Made by a program: the position numbers and the translations under genes. Below are positions 1 through 6,438 of a stretch of 6,967 nt of DNA, piece by piece (the stretch's first letter is position 1; each line of letters begins with the position of its first letter). Source of the DNA: Saprospiraceae bacterium. GTDB lineage: Bacteria; Bacteroidota; Bacteroidia; Chitinophagales; Saprospiraceae. The stretch spans positions 1-6,967 of the forward strand of contig JADKGL010000021.1 of NCBI GenBank assembly GCA_016722295.1, read 5' to 3'. Under the pieces are notes generated by a model. That model was given only the letters and a program-made list of their open reading frames with translations, had not been told where the DNA came from and did not search any database.

Positions 1-791
1 ACCTATTTGGCAAATATATTTCTCCACAACTGGTAAACGATTTAATTAATAAAAAAATTAAAACAGAAGGTGAAGAGAAAGAAGTTACGATTCTATTTTG
101 CGATATTAAAGATTTTACAAAATTAGCGGAAAGATTAAAACCGACTGATTTAATCTTTCTATTGAATACATTTTTTTCTGAAATGGTCGACATCATTTTA
201 CAAAACAAAGGTTTTTTGGATAAATTCATCGGGGACGCAATCATGGTTGTCTTTGGAATACCCGAATCAAAATCGCATGATAAGCAAACCGCAGTCCATG
301 TCGCAATTCAAATGTTAAAAAAATTACGGCAACTGAATGAAAAAAAAAGTTTCGGAGATGAGAAACTTGAAATTACTATTGGTATTCATTCGGGAAGAGT
401 AGTCGCAGGCAATGTCGGTTCGTCGGAAAGAAGAGAATACACAATAGTCGGGGATAATGTAAACCTTGCATCTAGAGTTCAAAATCTAAACAAATTTTAT
501 CATTCAAATTTTCTAATTTCGGACAGTGTTTATCAAGGCATTATTGAACAGCAAGATTTTAAAGTTAGGGAAATAGATTCTGTCAGAGTCAAAGGAAAGC
601 AAATACCCTGTGTGCTTTTTGAAGTTTATTCACATTTATCTCAAGACGAAATAAATAAAAAAGAACTAAATCTACTCAATTTTATAACGGACTTTTGTTC
701 TACAAAAGCGGAGACTTTCAGCAAGCCAAAATTTTATTTGAGCAAGCGCTCAAACAAAATCCGGAAGACATTTTATGTAAGTTATACTTAG
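1..791 (+). CDS. Class III adenylate/guanylate cyclase, 3' part, frameshifted near its end
   Basis: The gene is open from the left edge (first full codon at 3), so its N-terminal sensor or membrane part is outside the window. The 262 visible residues hold a nearly complete class III cyclase catalytic domain, which would make cAMP (or cGMP) from ATP/GTP. The entry motif FGKYISPQLV lies at residues 2-11. The two metal-binding aspartates are D34 (FCDIKDFT) and D78 (DKFIGDAI). A purine-selecting Lys/Thr pair is plausible at K74 and T147. The transition-state Asn and Arg are N154 and R158 in GDNVNLASR. The Thr at 147 fits the IIIb subgroup, so ATP is the likelier substrate. The last ~37 residues (after LNLLN) look unlike the family because the frame changes at a T-run near 680; the natural tail follows in another frame to 838. 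A TTG at 162 is only an internal codon, not the true start. Confidence 0.85.
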   Translation, partial: LFGKYISPQLVNDLINKKIKTEGEEKEVTILFCDIKDFTKLAERLKPTDLIFLLNTFFSEMVDIILQNKGFLDKFIGDAIMVVFGIPESKSHDKQTAVHVAIQMLKKLRQLNEKKSFGDEKLEITIGIHSGRVVAGNVGSSERREYTIVGDNVNLASRVQNLNKFYHSNFLISDSVYQGIIEQQDFKVREIDSVRVKGKQIPCVLFEVYSHLSQDEINKKELNLLNFITDFCSTKAETFSKPKFYLSKRSNKIRKTFYVSYT

Positions 792-838
792 AACGAATTA
801 AAGACCTGCTAGAAAATGAAATTGAAGGCTGGGATTGA
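680..838 (+). pseudogene. Out-of-frame C-terminal tail of the cyclase
   Basis: In the frame beginning at 680 the sequence reads FYNGLLFYKSGDFQQAKILF, then a segment containing ALKQNPEDI and YLERIKDLL, and ends EGWD before TGA at 836-838. This is the TPR-like ending typical of many bacterial class III cyclases (a gL-x-Y-xx-gdF-xx-A pattern, then nP-x-D, then eR, then gWD). It joins the upstream frame if one T is restored in the TTTT run at 680-683. The catalytic domain upstream is intact, so this may be a recent loss, a phase-variable homopolymer or a base-calling error. Confidence 0.7.
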
Positions 839-870
839 TTTATGATTTTAAAAATAAATAGGAAACAAAT

Positions 871-1017
871 ATGGCTGAACACAAACATACCTACGACAAA
901 GACGGAAAACAAATTTGCTGTACGCAAACAGAAAAAATTTACACAAATGCCGGCGCAAAAGATTTATTAAAAGAAAATAAAACAACCGTACTGAGCAAAG
1001 CCGTTCAATCCCGATAG
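871..1017 (+). CDS. N-terminal fragment of heavy-metal P-type ATPase (48 aa)
   Basis: The ATG at 871 has AGGAAA at 860-865 as ribosome binding site and lies 32 bases after the cyclase tail. The product starts MAEHKHTYDKDGKQICCTQ and continues with EKIYTNAGAKDLLKENK. This is the short Cys/His-containing leader seen on a family of Zn/Cd/Pb-exporting P1B ATPases. From about residue 38 it departs from the family. The His-rich linker and first membrane helix expected there are missing or scrambled, and TAG at 1015-1017 ends it. Recognisable ATPase sequence resumes after the stop in the same frame. On its own this fragment is unlikely to act. Confidence 0.5.
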   Translation: MAEHKHTYDKDGKQICCTQTEKIYTNAGAKDLLKENKTTVLSKAVQSR

Positions 1018-1276
1018 ATAGTACTTTTAAATTATTATACCTTCTACTATTCATTAGTTATTGTGTTAGCCATTCTGTTTGATAATTATTATCCGCAGGA
1101 GTGGTTCACGGGGTGGATTCGAATTCTTTGGTATACGGCTAGTTATGCACCGGTTGGCTTTCCTGTTATTAAAGAAGCTTTTGAGAGCTTTGCAAAGAAA
1201 GAAATATTTTCAGAATTTCTTTTGACGAAACATTGCCACGTGCATCTTCTATTGACGTTAACGAGGCATTGCGGTA

Positions 1277-2866
1277 ATGCTGTTTTATGCGGTCGGTGAA
1301 TTATTTCAAACAATGGCGGTCAAAAGAGCCAAGGCAAACATAAAAACATTGCTCGACCAAAGACCCGATGAAGTAACTATTCTACAAGACAACCGAGCAA
1401 AAACTATAAAAGCGGAAAATGCAAGCATTGGCGATATTATCCAACTTAAGGTAGGCGAAAAATTAGGATTGGACGGTGACCTTATTTCTGAAAATGCTTT
1501 TTTTAATACGGCAGCTCTTACGGGGGAAAGTAAACCGGATAGAAAATCAAAAGGACAAACGGTTTTGGCAGGAATGATAAATTTACATTCTGTTTCTCTT
1601 ATAAAAGTTACTGCTGCTTATACGGACAGTAAACTTTCTAAAATTTTAGAATTGGTACAAAAAAATGCCACTTCACAAAAAGCCCCAACCGAGCTTTTCA
1701 TTAGAAAGTTTGCAAAATCTATACGCCTATCGTTGTATTTTTGCTTTTGCAATTACTGTATTACCTTACTTTTTGTAGATAATTATTTGTTTACAAAATG
1801 GCTTTATAGAGCCTTGATTTTTTTGGTTATTTCTTGCCCCTGCGCTTTGGTGATTTCAATTCCATTGGGTTATTTTGGAGGAATTGGTGCGGCTAGTAAA
1901 AATGGTATCTTATTTAAAGGTAGTAACTTCTTAGATGCCATTGCTGAAATTCAAAATGTTGTAATGGATAAAACGGGGACGATGACAGAAGGCGTCTTCA
2001 AAGTACAAGAAATTGTATTTAAACCTGAATTTAATAAAGAAGAAATTTTAGAAATGGTAAATGCTCTGGAAAGTCAAAGCACACACCCAGTCGCAACGGC
2101 CATACGCCAATTTGCCGGAGAAATAAACCCGAATATTAAATTGGAAAGTGTAGAAGAAATATCGGGACACGGGCTAAAAGCAATTCTTCAGAATAAAGAA
2201 CTTTTAGTAGGCAATTTTAAATTGATGGATAAATTTTCCATTACATATGATATTGATCCAACAAGCATCGTTTATACTTTAATTGCCGTAGCTTATAATA
2301 AAAAATTTGTCGGTTACCTCACTATAGCCGATAGCATTAAACCAGATGCAAAAGAGACTGTAGACAAACTAAAAGCATTGCATGTAAAAATAACAATGTT
2401 AAGTGGCGACAAACATAATGTTGTAAAATTTGTTTCAGATAAATTAGGAATTACCGATGCCTTTGGAGATTTATTGCCGGAAGATAAAGTAAATAAGGTA
2501 AAAGAGATCAAAGAACGAAATGAAAGCGTCGCCTTTGTCGGTGACGGCGTAAATGACGCTCCCGTAATTGCTTTAAGTAGTGTGGGTATTGCAATGGGCG
2601 GTTTAGGTAGTGATGCCACTATCGAAACCGCAGATATAGTTATACAAGATGATATGCCGAGTAAAATTCCAATGGCAATCAATATAGGCAAGCAAACAAA
2701 AAGAATAGTTTGGCAAAATATAATTCTTGCATTCTCTGTAAAAGCAATTGTTTTGCTTCTCGGTGCAGGGGGATTAGCCTCTATGTGGGAAGCGGTCTTT
2801 GCAGATGTAGGCGTTGCATTACTTGCTATTTTAAATGCAGTAAGAATACAACGAGCAGAATTTTAA
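1277..2866 (+). CDS. Heavy-metal translocating P1B ATPase, long open remnant (529 aa)
   Basis: This is the longest open piece of the broken ATPase. Motifs in order are: TGES of the actuator domain at residues 82-85; the membrane metal-site CPC at 187-189 in SCPCALVIS; the phosphorylated Asp D231 in DKTGT; the P1B signature HP at 270-271; and GDGVNDAP at 422-429. The final membrane helices keep the Lys of SVKAIVLLL and the Asp of VFADVGVALLAILNAVR, residues that mark the P1B-2 (Zn/Cd/Pb) group. The ATG at 1277 has no ribosome binding site and is an internal Met of the family, so the first membrane helices would be absent. Residues around 144-170 (starting SIRLSLYFCFCNYC) do not match the family and are best read as three nearby single-base deletions that restore frame. 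Transport activity is doubtful. Confidence 0.75.
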   Translation: MLFYAVGELFQTMAVKRAKANIKTLLDQRPDEVTILQDNRAKTIKAENASIGDIIQLKVGEKLGLDGDLISENAFFNTAALTGESKPDRKSKGQTVLAGMINLHSVSLIKVTAAYTDSKLSKILELVQKNATSQKAPTELFIRKFAKSIRLSLYFCFCNYCITLLFVDNYLFTKWLYRALIFLVISCPCALVISIPLGYFGGIGAASKNGILFKGSNFLDAIAEIQNVVMDKTGTMTEGVFKVQEIVFKPEFNKEEILEMVNALESQSTHPVATAIRQFAGEINPNIKLESVEEISGHGLKAILQNKELLVGNFKLMDKFSITYDIDPTSIVYTLIAVAYNKKFVGYLTIADSIKPDAKETVDKLKALHVKITMLSGDKHNVVKFVSDKLGITDAFGDLLPEDKVNKVKEIKERNESVAFVGDGVNDAPVIALSSVGIAMGGLGSDATIETADIVIQDDMPSKIPMAINIGKQTKRIVWQNIILAFSVKAIVLLLGAGGLASMWEAVFADVGVALLAILNAVRIQRAEF

Positions 2867-3192
2867 TAAAAATAAATGTTAGATATTATAGATATAGAAT
2901 CGTTCCTGACTCAGGGAAATTAACATCGTTTCATATTTTTGAAACAATATTTAAAAAGTATTCGAAGCAAAACAGAATACAATAAATTAATTTCAGATAG
3001 TTTAAAAGAAATGTTCGGAATGACAGTAAGTATTTCATCGAAATTTCAATGCGATTTTTCAGAGGTAGTTAAAAATGTAATGCTGCCTTCTTTGTTGTCT
3101 TATTTGTTTTCGGAGAAGGATGTCTAAAAACCTTATCATATAAATTTTGCATCAATTTCTTCTTTCAGTTGAATTTGAAATTAAATGTTAAG
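2867..3192. other. Intergenic region with one weak 62-codon ORF
   Basis: No recognisable gene follows the ATPase remnant. The only open stretch of note is 2939-3127 on the + strand, starting with TTG and reading MKQYLKSIRSKTEYNKLISD with ending SYLFSEKDV. It has no clear ribosome binding site and I recognise no family; it may be the end of a lost gene. A small palindrome GTTTCA-TATTTT-TGAAAC lies at 2929-2946 without the T-run of a typical terminator. Confidence 0.3.
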
Positions 3193-3372
3193 TTTAACGT
3201 TGGATTTGCGGAAATTGCTACAGAATAGAATTGACAAGAATCTCTGCAAACCCAACATAAGGCAAAAGAATCGTGCTAGTAATGGAGAAGTATTACACTC
3301 GACATCGGTCGAGACTGGTTCTAGATAAAGGCGTTGGTTAAGGCTCTTAGGAGTATGCGCACCTAAAACACC
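3193..3372. other. Core-like site and hairpin cluster before the array
   Basis: At 3194-3205 the sequence TTAACGTTGGAT has the spacer TTAAC followed by a GTTRRRY box, the same layout as the right ends of the attC-like elements downstream, but I find no matching left arm. Further on, AACCCAAC (3249-3256) can pair with GTTGGTT (3333-3339) with one bulge. They enclose two small hairpins, GTAAT/ATTAC (3279-3283 with 3292-3296) and CTCGAC/GTCGAG (3298-3303 with 3308-3313). This could be a remnant of another recombination site or only chance folding. No ORF worth calling is present. Confidence 0.3.
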
Positions 3373-3661
3373 GCATAACATGTGAGTTACACCGAGTGTG
3401 CGCTATGTTAAAGCTGTCCACTCTCGCCCGAGCCGGCTTAATTGTATGGAGGAAAATTTTTAGTATTTTGTCAGACTAATGCAAGTCCAGTGCCTTCGTT
3501 CCGGTCACAAAACTTGCAAGAGAATAATGCAAGTTTTGCGCCTACCTCAGTCACAGGACTTGCTAGTAGTTGGTCGGCTTGGAGACATGACTTTGAAAAT
3601 GAAAAAAATGCTACGGCATTTTCGAGTTTCAAAGTCACGTCGGATACTCTTAACGTTATGC
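3373..3661 (+). other. attC-like element A (289 bp, left half diverged)
   Basis: It begins GCATAAC (3373-3379) and ends GTTATGC (3655-3661), fitting integron R'' (RYYYAAC) and close to R' (GTTRRRY). The right half matches B: GCAAGTCC 3481-3488 with GGACTTGC 3556-3563; CAAAACTTGC 3508-3517 with GCAAGTTTTG 3529-3538; GACTTTGAAA 3589-3598 with TTTCAAAGTC 3627-3636; L' box GGATACTC 3642-3649; spacer TTAAC; R'. The left half is different. L'' keeps only GAGT (3384-3387). The first hairpin is GAGTG/CACTC instead of the ten-pair stem in B. The stem base is CGAGCCG (3429-3435) in place of CCAAGCCG. Cassette polarity is rightward. Element A therefore looks like a hybrid site. Confidence 0.6.
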
Positions 3662-4375
3662 GCAATGCCTCGCTATATTTCATTTAGTTAATCCAACAGA
3701 TTGTAGAAGAATGGAAAAAGATTGTTTTTTATGGCTGGATTCGAAAAATAATGTGAAACGCAGGATTTACGATTGTTTTAAATAAAATTGAAAGGAGTTC
3801 TGATTTTGGACTTTTCTTATGAGAAATACAGATTAGAAATTTGAAAGACGTAGTAATTACTTTTAAGATGACGGAAATAGATTTTGCAATATTGAAAAGG
3901 ATTAGCTTTTAAACTTAAGCTGGATAATAAGAATTATCCGAGACTCTTTTGGTATTTTAAGAACTGCTTTGTATCTTTAAGTTTAAAAATTAAATAAAAA
4001 TATAAGAATAAAAATATTAAATATAAGCTGGATAATAAGAATTATCCGAAACTTTATTGATATTTTAAGAATTACTATTAGAATCAAACAAGTTGCACTT
4101 TGGGTTTAAGTATGACTGAATAGAATTCTTCAATTGACTTTCTATTTCTAAGTTTGCCCGCATAGAATTATGAAACATTTTTTTGATTCTAAGCCTTCCT
4201 ATTTATTTGTAGAAAGAAATTTTCAAGAATCGCATTAACTTAAAGTTTTTTTAGTTGAAGTTTTTTATCATAGGTAAACATATAGTAAACGCGTGGACGG
4301 AAATTACTTGCTAGATTTTATCGAGTTACGAGTTTAGTTCTTGTCAGATTTTATCGGAGTCGTACGAGGCAAAGC
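3662..4375 (+). other. Non-coding cassette body, copy 1 (714 bp)
   Basis: No ORF of meaningful length lies in either strand here. The best short candidate is 3711-3785, reading MEKDCFLWLDSKNNVKRRIY plus four residues, with only a weak AGAAG before it. A strong AAAGGAG at 3791-3797 precedes a TTG that opens just 12 codons. The body holds two similar segments carrying GGATAAT-AAGA-ATTATCC hairpins, and the first is enclosed by TTTTAAACTTAA (3907-3918) pairing with TTAAGTTTAAAA (3977-3988). It may encode a structured RNA, or be the remains of a lost coding cassette. I can name no function. Confidence 0.6.
3916..4072 (+). repeat. Internal direct repeat with GGATAAT hairpins, copy 1
   Basis: A roughly 49-bp segment at 3916-3964 is repeated at 4024-4072 with a few changes, 108 bp apart. 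Each starts TAAGCT and contains the perfect 7-bp hairpin GGATAAT-AAGA-ATTATCC (3922-3939 and 4030-4047), followed by a TATTTTAAGAA string. The hairpin is identical in both while flanking bases differ. Confidence 0.8.
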
Positions 4376-4673
4376 GCATAACTGCGAGTATCCACTGCGG
4401 AGGTGAACTATGTTCGGAAGCTGTTCACCTCCTTGCTCCAAGCCGGCATAGTTGTATTAGTCAAACTTTGTAGTATTTTTGTTGAACTTACGCAAGTCCA
4501 GTGCCTTCGTTCCGGTCACAAAACTTGCAAGAGAATAATGCAAGTTTTGCGCCCTACACTCAGTCACGGGACTTGCTAGTAGTTGGTCGGCTTGGAGACA
4601 TGACTTTGAAACTCAAAAGGTGCTACCGCACTTTCGAGTTTCAAAGTCACGTCGGATACTCTTAACGTTATGC
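4376..4673 (+). other. attC-like element B (298 bp)
   Basis: This is the best-paired copy. Outer ends: R'' GCATAAC 4376-4382 with R' GTTATGC 4667-4673; unpaired spacers TGC and TTAAC; L'' GAGTATCC 4386-4393 with L' GGATACTC 4654-4661. An unpaired C (4653) beside L' precedes an AC/GT pair. Hairpin 1: GGAGGTGAAC 4399-4408 with GTTCACCTCC 4423-4432. Branch 2: CCAAGCCG 4438-4445 with CGGCTTGG 4588-4595, enclosing GCAAGTCC/GGACTTGC (4492-4499, 4569-4576) and the inner hairpin CAAAACTTGC/GCAAGTTTTG (4519-4528, 4540-4549). Hairpin 3: GACTTTGAAACTC 4602-4614 with GAGTTTCAAAGTC 4636-4648, tipped by GTGC/GCAC. The R-spacer-L layout is that of integron attC sites, which the integrase uses as folded single strands. 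The length is about twice the usual upper size (roughly 60-140 bp). Confidence 0.65.
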
Positions 4674-5386
4674 GCAATGCCTCGCTATATTTCATTTAGT
4701 TAATCCAACAGATTGTAGAAGAATGGAAAAAGATTGTTTTTTATGGCTGGATTCGAAAAATAATGTGAAACGCAGGATTTACGATTGTTCTAAATAAAAT
4801 TGAAAGGAATTCTGATTTTGGACTTTTATTATGAGAAATACAGATTAGAAATTTGAAAGACGTAGTAATTACTTTTAAGATGACGGAAATAGATTTTGCA
4901 ATATTGAAAAGGATTAGCTTTTAAACTTAAGCTGGATAATAAGAATTATCCGAGACTCTTTTGGTATTTTAAGAACTGCTTTGTATCTTTAAGTTTAAAA
5001 ATTAAATAAAAATATAAGAATAAAAATATTAAATATAAGCTGGATAATAAGAATTATCCGAAACTTTATTGATATTTTAAGAATTACTAATAGAATCAAA
5101 CAAGTTGCACTTTGGGTTTAAGTATGACTGAATAGAATTCTTCAATTGACTTTCTATTTATAAGTTTGCCCGCATAGAATTATGAAACATTTTTTTGATT
5201 CTAAGCCTTCCTATTTATTTGTAGAAAGAAATTTTCAAGAATCGCATTAACTTAAAGTTTTTTTAGTTGAAGTTTTTTATCATAGGTAAACATATAGTAA
5301 ACGCGTGGACGGAAATTACTTGCTAGATTTTATCGAGTTACGAGTTTAGTTCTTGTCAGATTTTATCGGAGTCGTACGGCCAAAGC
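4674..5386 (+). other. Non-coding cassette body, copy 2 (713 bp)
   Basis: Near-identical repeat of the body at 3662-4375. Differences include a T-to-C change that turns the 24-codon mini-ORF's Phe into Ser (now 4723-4797), and AAAGGAG becoming AAAGGAA, which weakens that possible ribosome binding site. The lack of a kept ORF between the copies argues against a coding role. Confidence 0.6.
4928..5084 (+). repeat. Internal direct repeat with GGATAAT hairpins, copy 2
   Basis: Same pair of segments as in copy 1, at 4928-4976 and 5036-5084, again 108 bp apart. The GGATAAT hairpins start at 4934 and 5042 and are unchanged. Confidence 0.8.
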
Positions 5387-5687
5387 GCATAACTGCGAGT
5401 ATCCACTGCGGAGGTGAACAATGTTCGGAAGCTGTTCACCTCCTTGCTCCAAGCCGGCATAGTCGTGTTAGTCAAACTTTGTAGTATTTTTGTTGAACTT
5501 ACGCAAGTCCAGTGCCTTCGTTCCGGTCACAAAACTTGCAAGAAGATAATGCAAGTTTTGCGCCCTACACTCAGTCACGGGACTTGCTAGTATTAGTACG
5601 GCTTGGAGACATTGAGAAAATGGAAAGAAAAATGCTTGGGGCATTTTCTTCCCATTTTCTCAACGTCGGATACTCTTAACGTTATGC
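5387..5687 (+). other. attC-like element C (301 bp), with a different third hairpin
   Basis: R'' GCATAAC 5387-5393, L'' GAGTATCC 5397-5404, L' GGATACTC 5668-5675, spacer TTAAC and R' GTTATGC 5681-5687 match element B. So do hairpin 1 (5410-5419 with 5434-5443), stem base CCAAGCCG/CGGCTTGG (5449-5456 with 5599-5606), GCAAGTCC/GGACTTGC (5503-5510, 5580-5587) and the inner hairpin (5530-5539, 5551-5560). The third hairpin is quite different in sequence: TTGAGAAAATGG (5612-5623) pairs with CCATTTTCTCAA (5652-5663), tipped by ATGC/GCAT. Both arms are replaced together. This element directly precedes a coding cassette, consistent with a cassette boundary. Confidence 0.65.
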
Positions 5688-5716
5688 GGCATTGGCTTTA
5701 AATTATGAACAAAAAT

Positions 5717-5722
5717 GGAGAG
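5717..5722 (+). promoter_or_regulatory. Ribosome binding site choosing ATG 5728
   Basis: GGAGAG sits 5 nt before the ATG at 5728. The same frame is open further up, to a TTG at 5692, but that codon has no ribosome binding site and lies only 4 nt after the R' box. The ATG is therefore the better start. Confidence 0.6.
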
Positions 5723-5727
5723 AAATA

Positions 5728-6438
5728 ATGATTAGATTACACAATACTAAAAATATATTGAAAGGGCTTTGTTATTGGGTTGGATATAAAAGTATACTGT
5801 TTAATGGGGCACAATTACCTGAATTGTCTATCCACACAGAATTATGGACTTTACTGAATAATAACAGTTACACAAGCAAATATAAATTAATAATAAAGCC
5901 AGAAGTTCCGTATAAGGAAATAAAAAGTAAAATTAGCTTAAATGATACGGAATTTGAAAATTGTATTGCAGATATTGTGATTTATAAGAAAGAATTTAAT
6001 TCTGAAAGAAATATTCAGGATATTAAAGAAAAATTATCATACATTATTGAAGTAAAAAAATATGAAAATAATAATGAAAAAAATAATTTAAAAGGAATAC
6101 GCGAAGATATTAAACTTCTTAAAACTTATAAAGATAGAAATTCAAAGGATAAAAATGTAGAATATTATTTAATCATTGTCTCTCAAGAATTATTTCCTTC
6201 AATTTTTTTTGAAAGTGGTGAACAAGTAGTTTCTAAAAATAAAAGAGAAAAAATATTTCCGTTAAAGAAGAAATCTCTTGAGCAAGTCTCTGAAACACTT
6301 GGTTCCAAGATTGAAGAGTTTCAATATGAATATGTTAATAAGAATCGAACAATAAGAAAAGTAGAGCTTAATACTGAAAGAGTTAATCAGGTTAATATTA
6401 AAGCAGATTTCATAAGTGCTATAATCGTAAAGGTATAG
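5728..6438 (+). CDS. Hypothetical PD-(D/E)XK nuclease-like protein in cassette position
   Basis: The 236-residue protein has no signal peptide or membrane helix that I can see and should be cytoplasmic. I do not recognise an exact family. Its layout resembles a PD-(D/E)XK nuclease core: an acidic helix residue E38 (HTELW), D82 at the end of ENCIADIVIY, then SYIIEVKKY with E108 and K110 spaced as E-x-K, then a helix (GIREDIKLLKTYK) and a strand YYLIIVSQE (about 146-154). This fold is used by restriction, repair and defence nucleases; here it is inferred from the pattern only. The gene starts 40 nt after the R' box of element C, as integron cassette genes do, and its end overlaps the arm of a short attC-like site. 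It is very rich in A+T, Lys and Asn. Without a visible promoter, read-through from upstream is likely. A TTG at 5692 would add 12 residues. Confidence 0.7.
   Translation: MIRLHNTKNILKGLCYWVGYKSILFNGAQLPELSIHTELWTLLNNNSYTSKYKLIIKPEVPYKEIKSKISLNDTEFENCIADIVIYKKEFNSERNIQDIKEKLSYIIEVKKYENNNEKNNLKGIREDIKLLKTYKDRNSKDKNVEYYLIIVSQELFPSIFFESGEQVVSKNKREKIFPLKKKSLEQVSETLGSKIEEFQYEYVNKNRTIRKVELNTERVNQVNIKADFISAIIVKV

Larger units (their letters stand above)
871..2866 (+). pseudogene. Zn/Cd/Pb-type P1B ATPase, decayed full-length locus
   Basis: Three pieces together make one ATPase. Piece 1 is the leader 871-1017, closed by TAG. Piece 2 is frame 1 from 1018 to about 1228, giving LAILFDNYYPQEWFTGWIRI and then APVGFPVIKEAFESF and EIFSEFLL, the first membrane helices. 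Piece 3 is frame 2 from about 1262 to 2866. Between pieces 2 and 3 frame 2 reads NIAT, then contains TGA and TAA, then GIAVMLFYAVGE. So the stretch for the membrane helix that normally reads like SIATIGAFAIGEYPEG is degraded by substitutions and small losses. Downstream, three 1-base losses near 1707-1776 scramble about 23 residues. This pattern looks like real decay, not one sequencing slip. A working pump of this family would export Zn2+, Cd2+ or Pb2+ across the inner membrane. Confidence 0.7.
3481..5606 (+). repeat. Tandem duplication, period about 1012 bp, about 2.1 copies
   Basis: The block starting inside element A recurs 1012 bp later. GTTATGC at 3655 recurs at 4667, and GGATAAT at 3922 recurs at 4934. 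Sequence then continues to match into element C, up to its third hairpin. Comparing the two bodies by eye I see only about five substitutions and a small indel just before the GCATAAC (cgtacgaggc against cgtacggcc), so the duplication is recent or kept alike. The unit equals one non-coding body plus one attC-like element, which fits either cassette re-insertion or unequal crossing-over between the elements. Confidence 0.9.

Noticed and set aside
2314..2691. 125-codon ORF on the minus strand within the ATPase
   Set aside because: It is antisense to strongly motif-bearing ATPase sequence; a shadow frame.
3181..3381. 66-codon ORF on the minus strand
   Set aside because: Runs across the hairpin cluster and the left end of element A, with no recognisable motif; judged a chance frame.
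3442..3691. Overlapping ORFs of 70-81 codons on both strands within element A
   Set aside because: They lie wholly on the palindromic arms, have no ribosome binding site, and are not kept as ORFs of similar length in elements B and C.
4374..4675. Elements as MITE-like transposons with 9-bp ends GCGCATAAC/GTTATGCGC
   Set aside because: No target-site duplication is visible, the R-spacer-L order fits attC better, and coding cassettes start right after the right end. Not fully excluded.
3481..5606. CRISPR array
   Set aside because: The repeat unit is about 1 kb with identical intervening bodies, not short repeats with unique spacers.
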